Shown: positions 46,909-55,540, counted from the stretch's first letter. The stretch: 64,000 nucleotides of DNA from Flavobacterium sp. N502540 (GCF_025947365.1 NZ_CP110012.1:2666001-2730000), one strand, 5' to 3'. The notes: generated by a model not told the origin, from the sequence alone. A program made the numbers and translations.

Positions 46909-47823
46909 ATGAAAACAATAAATAAAGTATTTCTCACGCTGCTCTTTTTAAATGGTATAGGAAACGTAAACGCACAAGAAAAAATAACTAATAAAATGGA
47001 AACAAAAAAAATAGCATACGCAGATAAAATATTGCTTCATATGCACCCGGAAAAGTTCTTGAATTTTTTGCCAAACTTAAAGGATGAGCAAATTGCACAG
47101 CTATACGGTATGTCAATAGAAGAATATCAATTAGCTAAAAAAGTTTATGATGACCAGGCTCAAAATACAGCATCAGAACTTTTGACAAATTCAGACTTTA
47201 CATTTAAAATTGATAAACTCCCTTTCAAGAAAAATCAGACTGTTTTAGTAATTGGCGAAAGTACAGCAGATGCTTTAAACTCCTGGGTTTATATTTTGCA
47301 ATATCTTTTAAATCAAAGACGGCCACAAGACAATATTCGCATAATTAATGCTGCGGTTTCAGGACAAACTACAACGGAAGCACTTCGTAAAATAACAGCA
47401 CAAGTAAAATTAAGCCCCGATTGGGTAATTTGTCATTTGGGTACAAATGATTGTATCCGTTATGGAAACCAAAAAACATGCGTTTCTTTAACAGAGACGA
47501 TTGCAAACCTCAATGCTATAAAGGAAATAATTAATAAAGACACAAAAGCAAATATTGTTTGGCTTACACCAGCATCAATTGACGAGAAAAAATCGGAAAA
47601 TTTTCAGCCATTCAAAACGCAACAATTGAGCTTGAAAAATTCAGATTTAAATGAAATTAGTAAATATTTGAAAGCCCAGCCAGAACCTGTAATTGATTTA
47701 ACAGAAGAATTCGGAAATCCTGTAAATCCAGAATTTGTTCAGTATGATGGTATACATCTTACAATTGATGGACAAAAAGCAATAGCAAAATCTTTAATCA
47801 ATAAATTATCAAACACAAAATAG
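46909..47823 (+). CDS. SGNH/GDSL-type hydrolase, secreted
   Basis: A 304-residue exported esterase-like protein; the signal peptide ends NVNAQ. SGNH blocks are visible: VLVIGESTADALNSW (nucleophile Ser in GEST instead of GDS), INAAVSGQTTTE (Gly block), ICHLGTNDCIRYG (Asn block) and YDGIHLTIDGQ (Asp-His block). The first 80 residues (KILLHMHPEKFLNFL, EQIAQLYGMSIEEYQLAKKV) form an extra helical region. Followed 1 base later by the membrane protein at 47825, and preceded by an operator-like repeat shared with the upstream winged-helix operon. Confidence 0.8.
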   Translation: MKTINKVFLTLLFLNGIGNVNAQEKITNKMETKKIAYADKILLHMHPEKFLNFLPNLKDEQIAQLYGMSIEEYQLAKKVYDDQAQNTASELLTNSDFTFKIDKLPFKKNQTVLVIGESTADALNSWVYILQYLLNQRRPQDNIRIINAAVSGQTTTEALRKITAQVKLSPDWVICHLGTNDCIRYGNQKTCVSLTETIANLNAIKEIINKDTKANIVWLTPASIDEKKSENFQPFKTQQLSLKNSDLNEISKYLKAQPEPVIDLTEEFGNPVNPEFVQYDGIHLTIDGQKAIAKSLINKLSNTK

Positions 47824-47824
47824 T

Positions 47825-48295
47825 ATGAAAACGAAATTGACGAACCCGATTTTAATTGCCTGCATTATCTTTTTAAGTATAAGTGCATCTGCAGGGCTTT
47901 ATGAACATTTATTTGGCATTCCGGAAATGCTAAAAAGTCCATCAACAATGATAACCAGAAGTAATAATAACTTGGGGCAAGCCATAAAATTTTGGATACC
48001 CGTTCATCTTTTGATCTTATTTACAATCGTGTTATCATTAATTTTTAATTGGAAAATTCCAACTCGAAAAAAATTAGTCCTATCGGCATTCATCTGTTAT
48101 ATGTATATCACAGTAATAAGCATATTCTTTGCGAAAAAATTGGAAATATTTAAAAGTATGACAGATAGTATTGACTTTCAACAGCAGACTAGTCTTTGGA
48201 TAACAGTTTCTTGGCATAGACCAATTTTGATGATAATAATTGAAATACTATTGCTTATAGCACTTTCACGTCCTGTATTATACAGACAAATATGA
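47825..48295 (+). CDS. Four-helix membrane protein
   Basis: 156 residues with four hydrophobic segments (about 7-27, 58-78, 88-108 and 128-148), resembling the small DUF1772-like membrane proteins with a LYEHLFGIPEM loop and HRP near the last helix. It begins 1 base after the SGNH hydrolase stop, so co-translation is likely. Function unknown. Confidence 0.7.
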   Translation: MKTKLTNPILIACIIFLSISASAGLYEHLFGIPEMLKSPSTMITRSNNNLGQAIKFWIPVHLLILFTIVLSLIFNWKIPTRKKLVLSAFICYMYITVISIFFAKKLEIFKSMTDSIDFQQQTSLWITVSWHRPILMIIIEILLLIALSRPVLYRQI

Positions 48296-48511
48296 GAGGG
48301 AAACAAAAAGCAACGAACCGCTAACGAGGGTTTTGTAAAATGGGGACACAAGTACTAAATTTGAACATTAGTAATTCTAATTCACATTGGTAGTTTATTG
48401 AAAATTTTTTACCTGAAAGGCTACTTTTCTAAGAGTTATTAAGGAAAACTGTGCGAATGTCTCCTGACTTCGCATCCGTAATTTTTAATAGCTTAACACT
48501 ATAATAAACAA

Positions 48512-48541
48512 AAAAAAGCTTCAGATTTCTCTAAGGCTTTT
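48512..48541. terminator. GCTTCAGA-family hairpin (imperfect)
   Basis: AAAAGCTTCAGA-tttc-TCTAAGGCTTTT, followed by GTTTTAGTAGCTC and a tRNA fragment, the same order as at 45607. It is about 217 bases after the membrane-protein gene. A further hairpin-like GTGCGAATGTCTC/TTCGCAT segment lies at about 48450-48475. Confidence 0.6.
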
Positions 48542-48548
48542 GTTTTAG

Positions 48549-48610
48549 TAGCTCACCGTGGCGAAGACTAGAACCTGTGTCCGCCGCGGCGGATATGAGT
48601 CCGACAGCTT
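48549..48610 (-). pseudogene. Degenerate initiator-tRNA 3' half, copy 2
   Basis: It contains GAACCTGTG, the perfect palindrome TCCGCCGCGGCGGA and TATGAGTCCGACAGCTT. The acceptor/T-arm part has many changes, so this is the most decayed of three copies. It is not functional. Confidence 0.65.
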
Positions 48611-48612
48611 GA

Positions 48613-48767
48613 TTTTTGAAACAAAAAAAAACACCACTTGTTGAAGTGGTTTTTACTTAGTAGCGGGAACAGGACTCGAACCTGTGTCCGCCGCGGCGGA
48701 TGTGAGTCCGACCGCTTAATTTTTGAAACAAAAAAAAACACCACTTGTTGAAGTGGTGTTTACTTAG
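48613..48767. repeat. 107-base tandem unit: hairpin plus tRNA 3' half
   Basis: The text TTTTTGAAACAAAAAAAA then CACCACTTGTTGAAGTGGTG, a short hairpin, and CTTAGTAGCGGGAACAGG occurs twice, with the TAGCGGG of the tRNA part at 48661 and 48768, a period of 107 bases. The second unit runs into the intact tRNA. Confidence 0.75.
48661..48716 (-). pseudogene. Degenerate initiator-tRNA 3' half, copy 3
   Basis: Bases 48661-48686 equal the 3' end and T-arm of the intact tRNA 107 bases away. Then comes TCCGCCGCGGCGGA in place of the variable region, followed by TGTGAGTCCGACCGCTT. No D-arm or 5' acceptor arm. Not a working tRNA. Confidence 0.75.
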
Positions 48768-48840
48768 TAGCGGGAACAGGACTCGAACCTGTGACCTTCG
48801 GGTTATGAGCCCGACGAGCTGCCTACTGCTCTATCCCGCG
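48768..48840 (-). tRNA. Initiator tRNA-fMet (CAT)
   Basis: On the minus strand a full cloverleaf is visible: acceptor CGCGGGA/TCCCGCT with discriminator A, T-arm ACAGG-TTCGAGT-CCTGT, anticodon loop CTCATAA. The first pair is a C-T mismatch and the anticodon stem ends in three consecutive G-C pairs (GGG/CCC); both mark an initiator tRNA rather than an elongator. CCA is not encoded. Confidence 0.95.
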
Positions 48841-48967
48841 ATGTTTCGGGTGCAAAGATACACAGTAAATACGGTTATGCAAGCAAAAAATGAAAATATT
48901 TTTAAATACTTTAGTTTTTGATGTAAATTATTGATGTATAGCTTGTTGTGTTTTGTTGAAAAAAGGT

Positions 48968-49492
48968 TTAAATTTTATATTTCAGTAATTCAGCATATGG
49001 ATCTCCATTTAGACCTAATAAAAATGCAAAAGCAGGCTCGGTTTTGTACCCCTTTTGTTTCAGTTTGATGATCTCAGATCGGAAAGTTTCACCTTTCGAT
49101 TGCAGAATTTCATACTCGATAACCATGTGGCGATAAGCGTTCTGCTCTTTGGTTGGAATATTTTGTCCAAAGATTTCAAATTCAAAAAGGTCTATTTTAA
49201 AATTCGCTATAATTGATTCTCTGTTATCAATTACTGTTTCCCGAATGGTATAATTGTCTTTGTCTCCGAAAGTAACGTGGAGTTTCTCGATAAATTCAGT
49301 TTTGTTTTTCCAGTAACAAATAATGTCCAGATCACTATTTTCAATATCGATCGCAATGGGGATTGTGCCTGCTAAAATAGGTTCAAATTCAATAATATCA
49401 GACAAAATATGATGCTGAGTCAGGATTTTATAAGCCTGAATTTGTCTGTTGTTTCCGTTTTTCAGATAGCCGATAGTGGTAAAATCAATCAT
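48968..49492 (-). CDS. DUF4269 family protein (nucleotidyltransferase-like)
   Basis: 174 residues, soluble. The region IEFEPILAGTIPIAIDIENSDLDIIC carries the G(T/S)...D.D arrangement of minimal nucleotidyltransferases (ENSDLDI), and IVEYEILQSKG-like and YKTEPAFAFLLGLNGDPYAEL endings are typical of DUF4269. Its start overlaps the end of the GT39-type gene by 4 bases (49489-49492), so the two are translationally coupled. The biochemical role is unknown to me. Confidence 0.85.
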   Translation of the reverse strand: MIDFTTIGYLKNGNNRQIQAYKILTQHHILSDIIEFEPILAGTIPIAIDIENSDLDIICYWKNKTEFIEKLHVTFGDKDNYTIRETVIDNRESIIANFKIDLFEFEIFGQNIPTKEQNAYRHMVIEYEILQSKGETFRSEIIKLKQKGYKTEPAFAFLLGLNGDPYAELLKYKI

Positions 49493-51015
49493 TTACTATA
49501 ATCCGTTTCTTCTTTAATTTCAGCTTTGAGTCTTTTGTTGATGTCGATTTTGGCATTGATAAAAACAAAAATAGTGGCTCCATACTCTCTTGCATATTTG
49601 TTGGTGATTTCACCTGCAATACGGGAAGATTGAAAGAAAGGACTGGTTTCCTCAAGTTCGGCAGTTCTTTCCCAAGAGTTTTTAACTCTGATGACGTTTT
49701 TGTAGGGTGCATCAAGAACAAACCAATTGAGATAATCGGCATTAAAAGACACCGCTTTGATTCCTTTTTTAGAGTAATAGTTTATGGCTCCGGCCTGTCC
49801 GTAATTATCGCAGAGTACCAGAGTGGTTTCGGGATTTGGAATTTGGGCATAAACAGAATCTGTTTTTTGGGCGAGTTCTTTCCAACCCAGCATATCGGTA
49901 AAATCCTGTGGCAGTTCGTGGTCTTTTCCATCTTCCCAACGCAGCATGCCAAGTTTTTTATAAGCCTCCGGATTTTTTACGATGTACTCCGGACTTTTAT
50001 TAGGGAAGGCTAAGTTGTACATGGGAATAAAAAATAACAACGGAAGGATGATGAAAACAGGTTTTAGATAACGTTTCCAGCCTGTTTGGAGTATTTGAGA
50101 AAGAAAAACAGCTCCAAAAGCAATATAAACAGGGTACAAACCGATGGCATAATAAGCTTTGGCTTTGAAATACAGAAAAACGGCCAGTGTAAAAACCATC
50201 GAAGCAAAAAAGAATCGGTATTTTTCGAAGGGCTTGTAGAAAAGCAATGCATACAAAGCCGCCAGTAGAACAAAGAACGAACCGATAAAAAATAACAATT
50301 GCTTTTTCAAAAATTCCATTCGATCTACATTAACAAGCTGCGTTTCGGCCAATTCTTTCATGTGATGTACAATGGGGAAATGATTGTTGTATTGCCATAA
50401 AATATTTGGTAAAATCAGAACTAGCCCTAAAAGCAATGCCCAATAGAGTTTTTTTTCTGTAAATATCTTCCTTTGATCCGATAGGAGAAGAGCAGGCAAG
50501 AGTCCAATGATTAGAAACAGGATATTGTATTTGTTCAGAAAGCCAAAAGCAAAGACAACGGCACCAATGTAAAACCATTTTTTATTTTCGGTGGTCATGT
50601 ACTGCACAATCACATAATAAAAAGAGGTCCAGCATAAGATGTCCAACGAGTTAGGCTGATATAAGATATTGATTCGTAACAAGGTCGAAAATAAGATACA
50701 GGTTGCACCTAAAATCAGAGCGTATAAGTTTCCTTTTAAAGCTTCAATCGTTTTCCAAACCATCAAAAGCGTTAGGGCTCCAAAAAGGGCAGGGAAAAAC
50801 TTTACCCAGAAAACGGAATTTCCAAGTAAAAGGATAAGGTAAGAAATCCAGGAAGTAACTGGTGGAACCGATAAATATCCCCATGCCAAATGATGCGCCT
50901 GATCCAGATGCAGGTATTCGTCGCGCTGCAAATCATATTCGGGGCTTATTAAAAGGTACTGTAAAAGAAATTTTAAAGCGATAAATCCTAGTAGAATGGC
51001 AGTTTTTTTGGACAT
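49489..51015 (-). CDS. GT39-family (PMT/ArnT-like) membrane glycosyltransferase
   Basis: 508 residues with about eleven membrane helices, from residue 5 to about 350, then a soluble C-terminal part. The first loop contains EYDLQRDEYLHLDQAHHLAWGY, with the acidic pair typical of GT-C enzymes of the PMT_2 family that move a sugar from a polyprenyl-phosphate donor. The next helix region (PPVTSWISYLILLLGNS) is also characteristic. The acceptor is unknown. It is coupled to the DUF4269 gene downstream. Confidence 0.85.
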   Translation of the reverse strand: MSKKTAILLGFIALKFLLQYLLISPEYDLQRDEYLHLDQAHHLAWGYLSVPPVTSWISYLILLLGNSVFWVKFFPALFGALTLLMVWKTIEALKGNLYALILGATCILFSTLLRINILYQPNSLDILCWTSFYYVIVQYMTTENKKWFYIGAVVFAFGFLNKYNILFLIIGLLPALLLSDQRKIFTEKKLYWALLLGLVLILPNILWQYNNHFPIVHHMKELAETQLVNVDRMEFLKKQLLFFIGSFFVLLAALYALLFYKPFEKYRFFFASMVFTLAVFLYFKAKAYYAIGLYPVYIAFGAVFLSQILQTGWKRYLKPVFIILPLLFFIPMYNLAFPNKSPEYIVKNPEAYKKLGMLRWEDGKDHELPQDFTDMLGWKELAQKTDSVYAQIPNPETTLVLCDNYGQAGAINYYSKKGIKAVSFNADYLNWFVLDAPYKNVIRVKNSWERTAELEETSPFFQSSRIAGEITNKYAREYGATIFVFINAKIDINKRLKAEIKEETDYSK

Positions 51016-51221
51016 GGTGTTTTTTGGTTTTGGAGCGGTCGTTTTTGGTAATAGTTTAAATTTAAAGCTAATATAAGTTTATTTTGGGTTTTGTGATAAG
51101 ATTTGTTTTATTATAGTCTTTCTGAAGTTGAATAAAATTACCCGATAATGGTATAAGATTACACTTACAAATAAGTTAACTTGCATCAATCAATTATTTA
51201 TAAACTAAAATGCTATTAATT

Positions 51222-51479
51222 ATGGAACTGGAAAGTTTGAAACTAGACAAGTTTAAGGACTGTACTTTAAAAAGAGAACAGTTGTTTGTGCTAAATGGTG
51301 ATGGCGTTAAAAGCCCTGCAGGAACTATTTGTGACTGGCATGGCGGTAAGCTACAAAAATTCGATTATGGTTATGATAGTGAGAGAGGGGGATATCTTAC
51401 ATTTCATAACAGAAGTAATGTACGTGAATGTGATCCAGTTCTTACAAAGACCGGAGAGGATTTTTATGCATTGCCATGA
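51222..51479 (+). CDS. Grasp-with-spasm-type RiPP precursor peptide
   Basis: An 85-residue peptide. The leader MELESLKLDKFKDCTLKREQ then LFVLNGDG has the form LxxLKLDKFK..xLxxxxLxxLNGG found in Bacteroidota natural-product precursors; GDG stands at the double-Gly position. The remainder (from about residue 30) is polar, with several Asp/Glu, Lys, Ser and Thr, residues that ATP-grasp ligases join as side-chain esters or amides. It has two Cys (TICDW, ECDPV). ATG at 51222 is preferred to the ATG at 51210 because the leader pattern begins there. It lies upstream of the ATP-grasp and SPASM genes in the same direction. Confidence 0.7.
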   Translation: MELESLKLDKFKDCTLKREQLFVLNGDGVKSPAGTICDWHGGKLQKFDYGYDSERGGYLTFHNRSNVRECDPVLTKTGEDFYALP

Positions 51480-51588
51480 TTTTCTTTCGATAAAATGAAT
51501 TCTGTATCTGAACAAGTCTGAATCTTTTAAGTACAATTCAGGCTCGTTTTGATACGTGCAAAATGGTTTAATTTAGTAAAGTATTATT

Positions 51589-53340
51589 TTGAGAAAAGCA
51601 GTTTTAGTATCCTTAATTATTCTGATAAATATTGTTTTTATCAATGTGACGTTGGGACAAAACCAGATAAAATATAAAACGTATAATCAAGGCAATTTTG
51701 AAAAGAATAAAGTATTTGAGGAAGTCTATAACTTATGTAATTATAAAGATTATAGATGTTTTTCAAACGTAAAAGATACTGTTACTTATTTTGTAGATGA
51801 CCGAAATTATAAAGGGATTATCAATTATGGAGTAACCTTTCGCAGCAAGAATTATAGAAATTTTAATTTTGTAGAACATTTGTCCATGTGTTTTTTAAAG
51901 GTGGAGGTGATGAAGTGTGATTATAATCCAAAAGATAATGTATTAAGTATTGAAGGTTTTGTCAGTGGGAATGATGATTGGGGTTGGAATGTATTCCTAA
52001 AAGGTAAAAAAGAAAAAAAGTATGTCGATATATTTCTTGGAGAAAAATCAGATACGATAAATACTCGTTATTTGGGAAAACTGGTTAATAAGGACTCTAT
52101 AGAAGTAAAACTGAACAACAAAGAAACAAATGAATTTACAGTTCTGGACAAGTTTCCTGCTTTTTATTTTAAAAAATATTCACATGATCGAACGATTCTC
52201 GGAAACAGATTTCCTTTTAAAATAAGTGGGAAAGTTACATCCAAGACACTGCTCGTTTTTGGTTCAGGTGAAACTTATTCTGAGATTTTTGATCTGGGAG
52301 CTATGATTTTTGATCCGAAAAAGAATGATTGGAGAAAAATATTAAAAAAAGAAGAATTGGATTGCAGACCTTTAATTCATGCTAATAAATTGATAGCTGA
52401 CATTGAGAGGGAAAAAGTCCAAAAGCAAGAAATTAACTATTATACTTATACGCAGAATGCGGAGAATTTTATTTTGGCTAGGCAGTATGGTAGAGCCAAA
52501 GAACAGTACAATTTGCTCGCTCAAAAATATCCCGTACTATTTGCGAGAGATATTCATAATGCAATTCGTTGTGCCATACTGTCAAGAGATTATAAAAATG
52601 CCTTTTGGTGGGGTGAAAAACTGGCTTTGAAAGGTATTGAATTGCCGTATTTTAATTCTAAAATTTTTGCTGTTATGAGGAAAAATCCGGAATGGAAAAG
52701 TTTTAGTGTCAAATACGATTCCGTTTCTAAAAACACGCAGCATAAATGGAACTTAAATCTAAAAAAGGAATTAACAAATTTACTTAACGAAGATCAGGCG
52801 GAGTATGGATTGGAGAACCGAAAAAGTGCAAGAATATTGCATGAAACCACTGAAAGGGTTACCGGTAAGTTGATCGATTTATTAAAAAAAGAGGGCTACC
52901 CTTCCGAAGAAAAGATTGGCAGTCTTGTAGTAAGGGATACTGTTTTAGTCCCTTTTCCTTCTTTTAATGTTTTGATTATACATGCTTTACAACAAAAGCC
53001 GGATAATCTTTCCATCTTAAATGAACTCCTTGATAAAAGCAGTAATGCTCTTGAATATGATGGTAAGAGGCGTGTTAAGAATATGCTTGGAGAGGGTTCT
53101 TGCCTTCGTATCTACAAAGGCAATCTTTATAATTCGAAATCGTGTGGGGGTAATGAGTTGGAAATTAGAAAAATAAGTTTCATGTTTAGTAATCCAAAGG
53201 GTTTTATCATGGATTATGGAAATTTTGTAATTGAAGCACACGATTCAAAATATCCAAAGGAAGTAGATGATTATTACGAACAGAAATACAATTTAATCAT
53301 GAAACTTACGGATGACTGGGAGTTTTATGAGAAATATTAA
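51589..53340 (+). CDS. Secreted accessory protein in the RiPP cluster, TTG start
   Basis: A 583-residue exported protein; the signal peptide ends NVTLGQ. The start is TTG at 51589: no ATG fits a signal peptide. Residues 300-400 contain TPR-like helices (AENFILARQYGRAKEQYNLL then SRDYKNAFWWGEKLALKG), flanked by beta-rich regions (residues 30-290) and a C-terminal domain (500-583). I do not recognise the full family. Its place between the precursor and the ATP-grasp gene, 6 bases before the latter, suggests a role in maturation, export or self-protection, but this is inference. Confidence 0.65.
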   Translation: MRKAVLVSLIILINIVFINVTLGQNQIKYKTYNQGNFEKNKVFEEVYNLCNYKDYRCFSNVKDTVTYFVDDRNYKGIINYGVTFRSKNYRNFNFVEHLSMCFLKVEVMKCDYNPKDNVLSIEGFVSGNDDWGWNVFLKGKKEKKYVDIFLGEKSDTINTRYLGKLVNKDSIEVKLNNKETNEFTVLDKFPAFYFKKYSHDRTILGNRFPFKISGKVTSKTLLVFGSGETYSEIFDLGAMIFDPKKNDWRKILKKEELDCRPLIHANKLIADIEREKVQKQEINYYTYTQNAENFILARQYGRAKEQYNLLAQKYPVLFARDIHNAIRCAILSRDYKNAFWWGEKLALKGIELPYFNSKIFAVMRKNPEWKSFSVKYDSVSKNTQHKWNLNLKKELTNLLNEDQAEYGLENRKSARILHETTERVTGKLIDLLKKEGYPSEEKIGSLVVRDTVLVPFPSFNVLIIHALQQKPDNLSILNELLDKSSNALEYDGKRRVKNMLGEGSCLRIYKGNLYNSKSCGGNELEIRKISFMFSNPKGFIMDYGNFVIEAHDSKYPKEVDDYYEQKYNLIMKLTDDWEFYEKY

Positions 53341-53345
53341 TATTT

Positions 53346-54272
53346 ATGATTTTGATATACAGTAAAGATGTAGATGATTTTGTAAACAATGTAATTGATT
53401 GTTTGGATCAGAATTTTGTAAGAATAGGAGAATCTGATAAAACTGTAATTGAAAGCATGAATTTTAGTAATGAAAAAAGTTCTTATACTTTAAAAACGCC
53501 TTATTTAGAAAGTATAGAATTAGAAGAAGTTCAAAGCATCTGGTTTAATGGTGGATGCATTATTTCCGGGGAGAGCGACTACGAAAATAAATGTTATGAA
53601 GTTCTCAATGATGCTTTCGTTTTGCAAAAGCCGGTTAAAAAAATTGGAAAAAGAATAGCTGATTTTGAAACCAATCGTCTTGATATCATGCTCGAAGCGA
53701 AAGGACAAGGGCTTAGAATTCCGCATACTTTGATAACCGGAAACAAAGAAAAACTAAAAGACTTTTATGTTGTATTTAACGTTAAAAATGGTATAATTTC
53801 GAAAAGAATTCTAGACACACTTTATTATCAGGACGAAGAGTTTTTGTATAATTTTAATCTAACCTTTCAAATAACAGCTGAAATTCTGGACAAAACACCT
53901 GATGAATTTGCGATCTCATTTTTTCAGGAAAGGATTATGGCCGATTTTGAAATCAGAGTCATTTACATAGATGGAAACTTTTATTCTACAGCAATTCACA
54001 ATTTTGATTACGCTATAGACATCAGGACTAAATTTGTAGAAATGGATAATATTAGAATGGTTCCATTTAAATTGCCTGCGGACATTGAAGAAAAACTTGC
54101 AAAGGTTTTTGAAAAATTCAATCTAAATTATGGTTCTGCCGATCTGATGTATTGTAAAGATGAATACTATTTTCTTGAAATAAACCCAACAGGACAGGTA
54201 AGTTTTATCAATAATGCCTGTAACTATTACTTAGAAAACAAACTAGCAGATATTTTGAAGAATGAAAAATAA
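53346..54272 (+). CDS. gwsG: ATP-grasp peptide maturase (grasp-with-spasm system)
   Basis: A 308-residue ATP-grasp enzyme that would form side-chain ester or amide bonds in the precursor peptide. Family start MILIYSKDVDDFVNNVIDCL; the ATP-grasp core has KIGKRIADFETNRLDIML, QERIMADFEIRVIYIDG (ATP- and Mg-binding strand) and NYGSADLMYCKDEYYFLEIN with the metal-binding Glu/Asn in FLEINPTGQ. It follows the secreted accessory gene by 6 bases and overlaps the start of the next small gene by 11, so all are one operon. The gene symbol follows the usual name for this role. Confidence 0.85.
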   Translation: MILIYSKDVDDFVNNVIDCLDQNFVRIGESDKTVIESMNFSNEKSSYTLKTPYLESIELEEVQSIWFNGGCIISGESDYENKCYEVLNDAFVLQKPVKKIGKRIADFETNRLDIMLEAKGQGLRIPHTLITGNKEKLKDFYVVFNVKNGIISKRILDTLYYQDEEFLYNFNLTFQITAEILDKTPDEFAISFFQERIMADFEIRVIYIDGNFYSTAIHNFDYAIDIRTKFVEMDNIRMVPFKLPADIEEKLAKVFEKFNLNYGSADLMYCKDEYYFLEINPTGQVSFINNACNYYLENKLADILKNEK

Positions 54273-54429
54273 AAAGCCTATCAATATTTTTAACGGTTTA
54301 AAATCGAAAGTCGAGAGAGAAACTCAACCTCCAACGGAGCCTAAAAACAATCTGATTATTATTCAGACTTACCAAAACTCCAAAAATATCTCTAAACCTT
54401 TTGTCAAGCCGATCTCTAAAATAATCTAA
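54262..54429 (+). CDS. Small 55-residue ORF coupled between gwsG and gwsS
   Basis: The ATG at 54262 lies inside the end of gwsG (overlap 54262-54272) in another frame. The ORF ends with TAA at 54427-54429, one base before the TTG start of gwsS. The product MKNKKPINIFNGLKSKVERE then QPPTEPKNN... is basic and rich in Lys, Asn, Pro and Ile, ending FVKPISKII. It has no signal, membrane segment or double-glycine leader. Tight coupling on both sides makes it a likely real gene, possibly a small partner of one maturase or a second precursor. Confidence 0.6.
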   Translation: MKNKKPINIFNGLKSKVERETQPPTEPKNNLIIIQTYQNSKNISKPFVKPISKII

Positions 54430-54430
54430 T

Positions 54431-55510
54431 TTGAAACCCATTAATTTTGTTCTTTTTGCAGATTGTATTCCTGTCAAAGGAAGTAGCAGAAGCATTATTT
54501 GTGACACTAAGAATAATAACTTTTATTTTATTCCAAATGGTTTATATGATATTTTGGAAACCTATAATGGTAAAACGATTGAAGAGATAAAAAACGATTT
54601 TAAACATCAATATGATGAAATAATTGACGATTATTTTGATTTTTTGATTGCTAACAAACTTATCTTTTTTAGTTCAAATCCGGACTTATTTCCTAAAATG
54701 AGTACCTGTTGGGATTCTCCTTCTCTTATAACCAATATCATTATAGATTATGATGACATTATTCATGACTTTAATACTCTGGTTCCTCAATTTGAAACTT
54801 TAAAATGTTCTTATATTCAGCTGCGATTCTATAAAAATATAGGTCTTGCGTATATAAAAAGTATCGCGGAAATCTTAAAAAAGGAAAAATCTCGAATTGT
54901 TTCAATTGACTTCATATTGCCCTATTGTGAAAGTTTTGATTTCAGTGAAGTAAACAAAATACTATTAGAAAATAGAAGAATACATTCTATTATCATTTTT
55001 AATTCACCATACAATAAAAGTTATAATTCTCTGAATCAAAAAATGGGTTATTTAACGCTGGTAAAAAGAAATGTGATAGATGAAAAACATTGCGGAATAA
55101 TAAATAAAGAATATTTCTATTCAAACATTAAACTTTTTAGCGAATCACAACACTATAACACCTGCTTAAACAGAAAACTTTCTATCGATAAAGATGGTAA
55201 CATAAAAAATTGTCCCTCAATGTTATTAAGCTTTGGTAATATAAAAGACACAATGTTAGAGAAAGCATTAAGTCATGAAAATTTTAAAAAATACTGGAAT
55301 ATTACCAAAGACCAAATAACAGTTTGTAAAGATTGTGAATTTAGGCATATTTGTACAGATTGTCGTGCCTATATCGAAGAACCTGATGATATGTACTCAA
55401 AACCTTTAAAGTGTGGTTATGATCCTTACAGCAATAAATGGTCGGAGTGGAGTACCAATCCTTTAAAACGAAAAGGGATTGAATTTTATGGTATGGAAGT
55501 AATCCGTTAG
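54431..55510 (+). CDS. gwsS: SPASM-domain peptide maturase without radical-SAM motif
   Basis: 359 residues, TTG start directly after the small ORF. The C-terminal third has the SPASM pattern of Cys ligands for auxiliary iron-sulfur clusters: CLNRKLSIDKDGNIKNC, then VCKDCEFRHICTDC (CxxCxxxxxCxxC) and LKCGYDPY. The N-terminal region (residues 1-90) looks like a peptide-binding segment (FVLFADCIPVKGSSRSIICD). No CxxxCxxC radical-SAM triad is present anywhere, so it should not be a classical radical-SAM enzyme; I recall the same absence in this family. It probably assists the ATP-grasp enzyme. Confidence 0.85.
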   Translation: MKPINFVLFADCIPVKGSSRSIICDTKNNNFYFIPNGLYDILETYNGKTIEEIKNDFKHQYDEIIDDYFDFLIANKLIFFSSNPDLFPKMSTCWDSPSLITNIIIDYDDIIHDFNTLVPQFETLKCSYIQLRFYKNIGLAYIKSIAEILKKEKSRIVSIDFILPYCESFDFSEVNKILLENRRIHSIIIFNSPYNKSYNSLNQKMGYLTLVKRNVIDEKHCGIINKEYFYSNIKLFSESQHYNTCLNRKLSIDKDGNIKNCPSMLLSFGNIKDTMLEKALSHENFKKYWNITKDQITVCKDCEFRHICTDCRAYIEEPDDMYSKPLKCGYDPYSNKWSEWSTNPLKRKGIEFYGMEVIR

Positions 55511-55540
55511 CCTAAGTGTATTTTTAGTTTGCAAACTATA

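Noticed and set aside
45643..48716. Three further tRNA-Met genes
   Set aside because: They lack the 5' half and carry a palindrome in place of the variable region; only 48768-48840 folds as a full tRNA.
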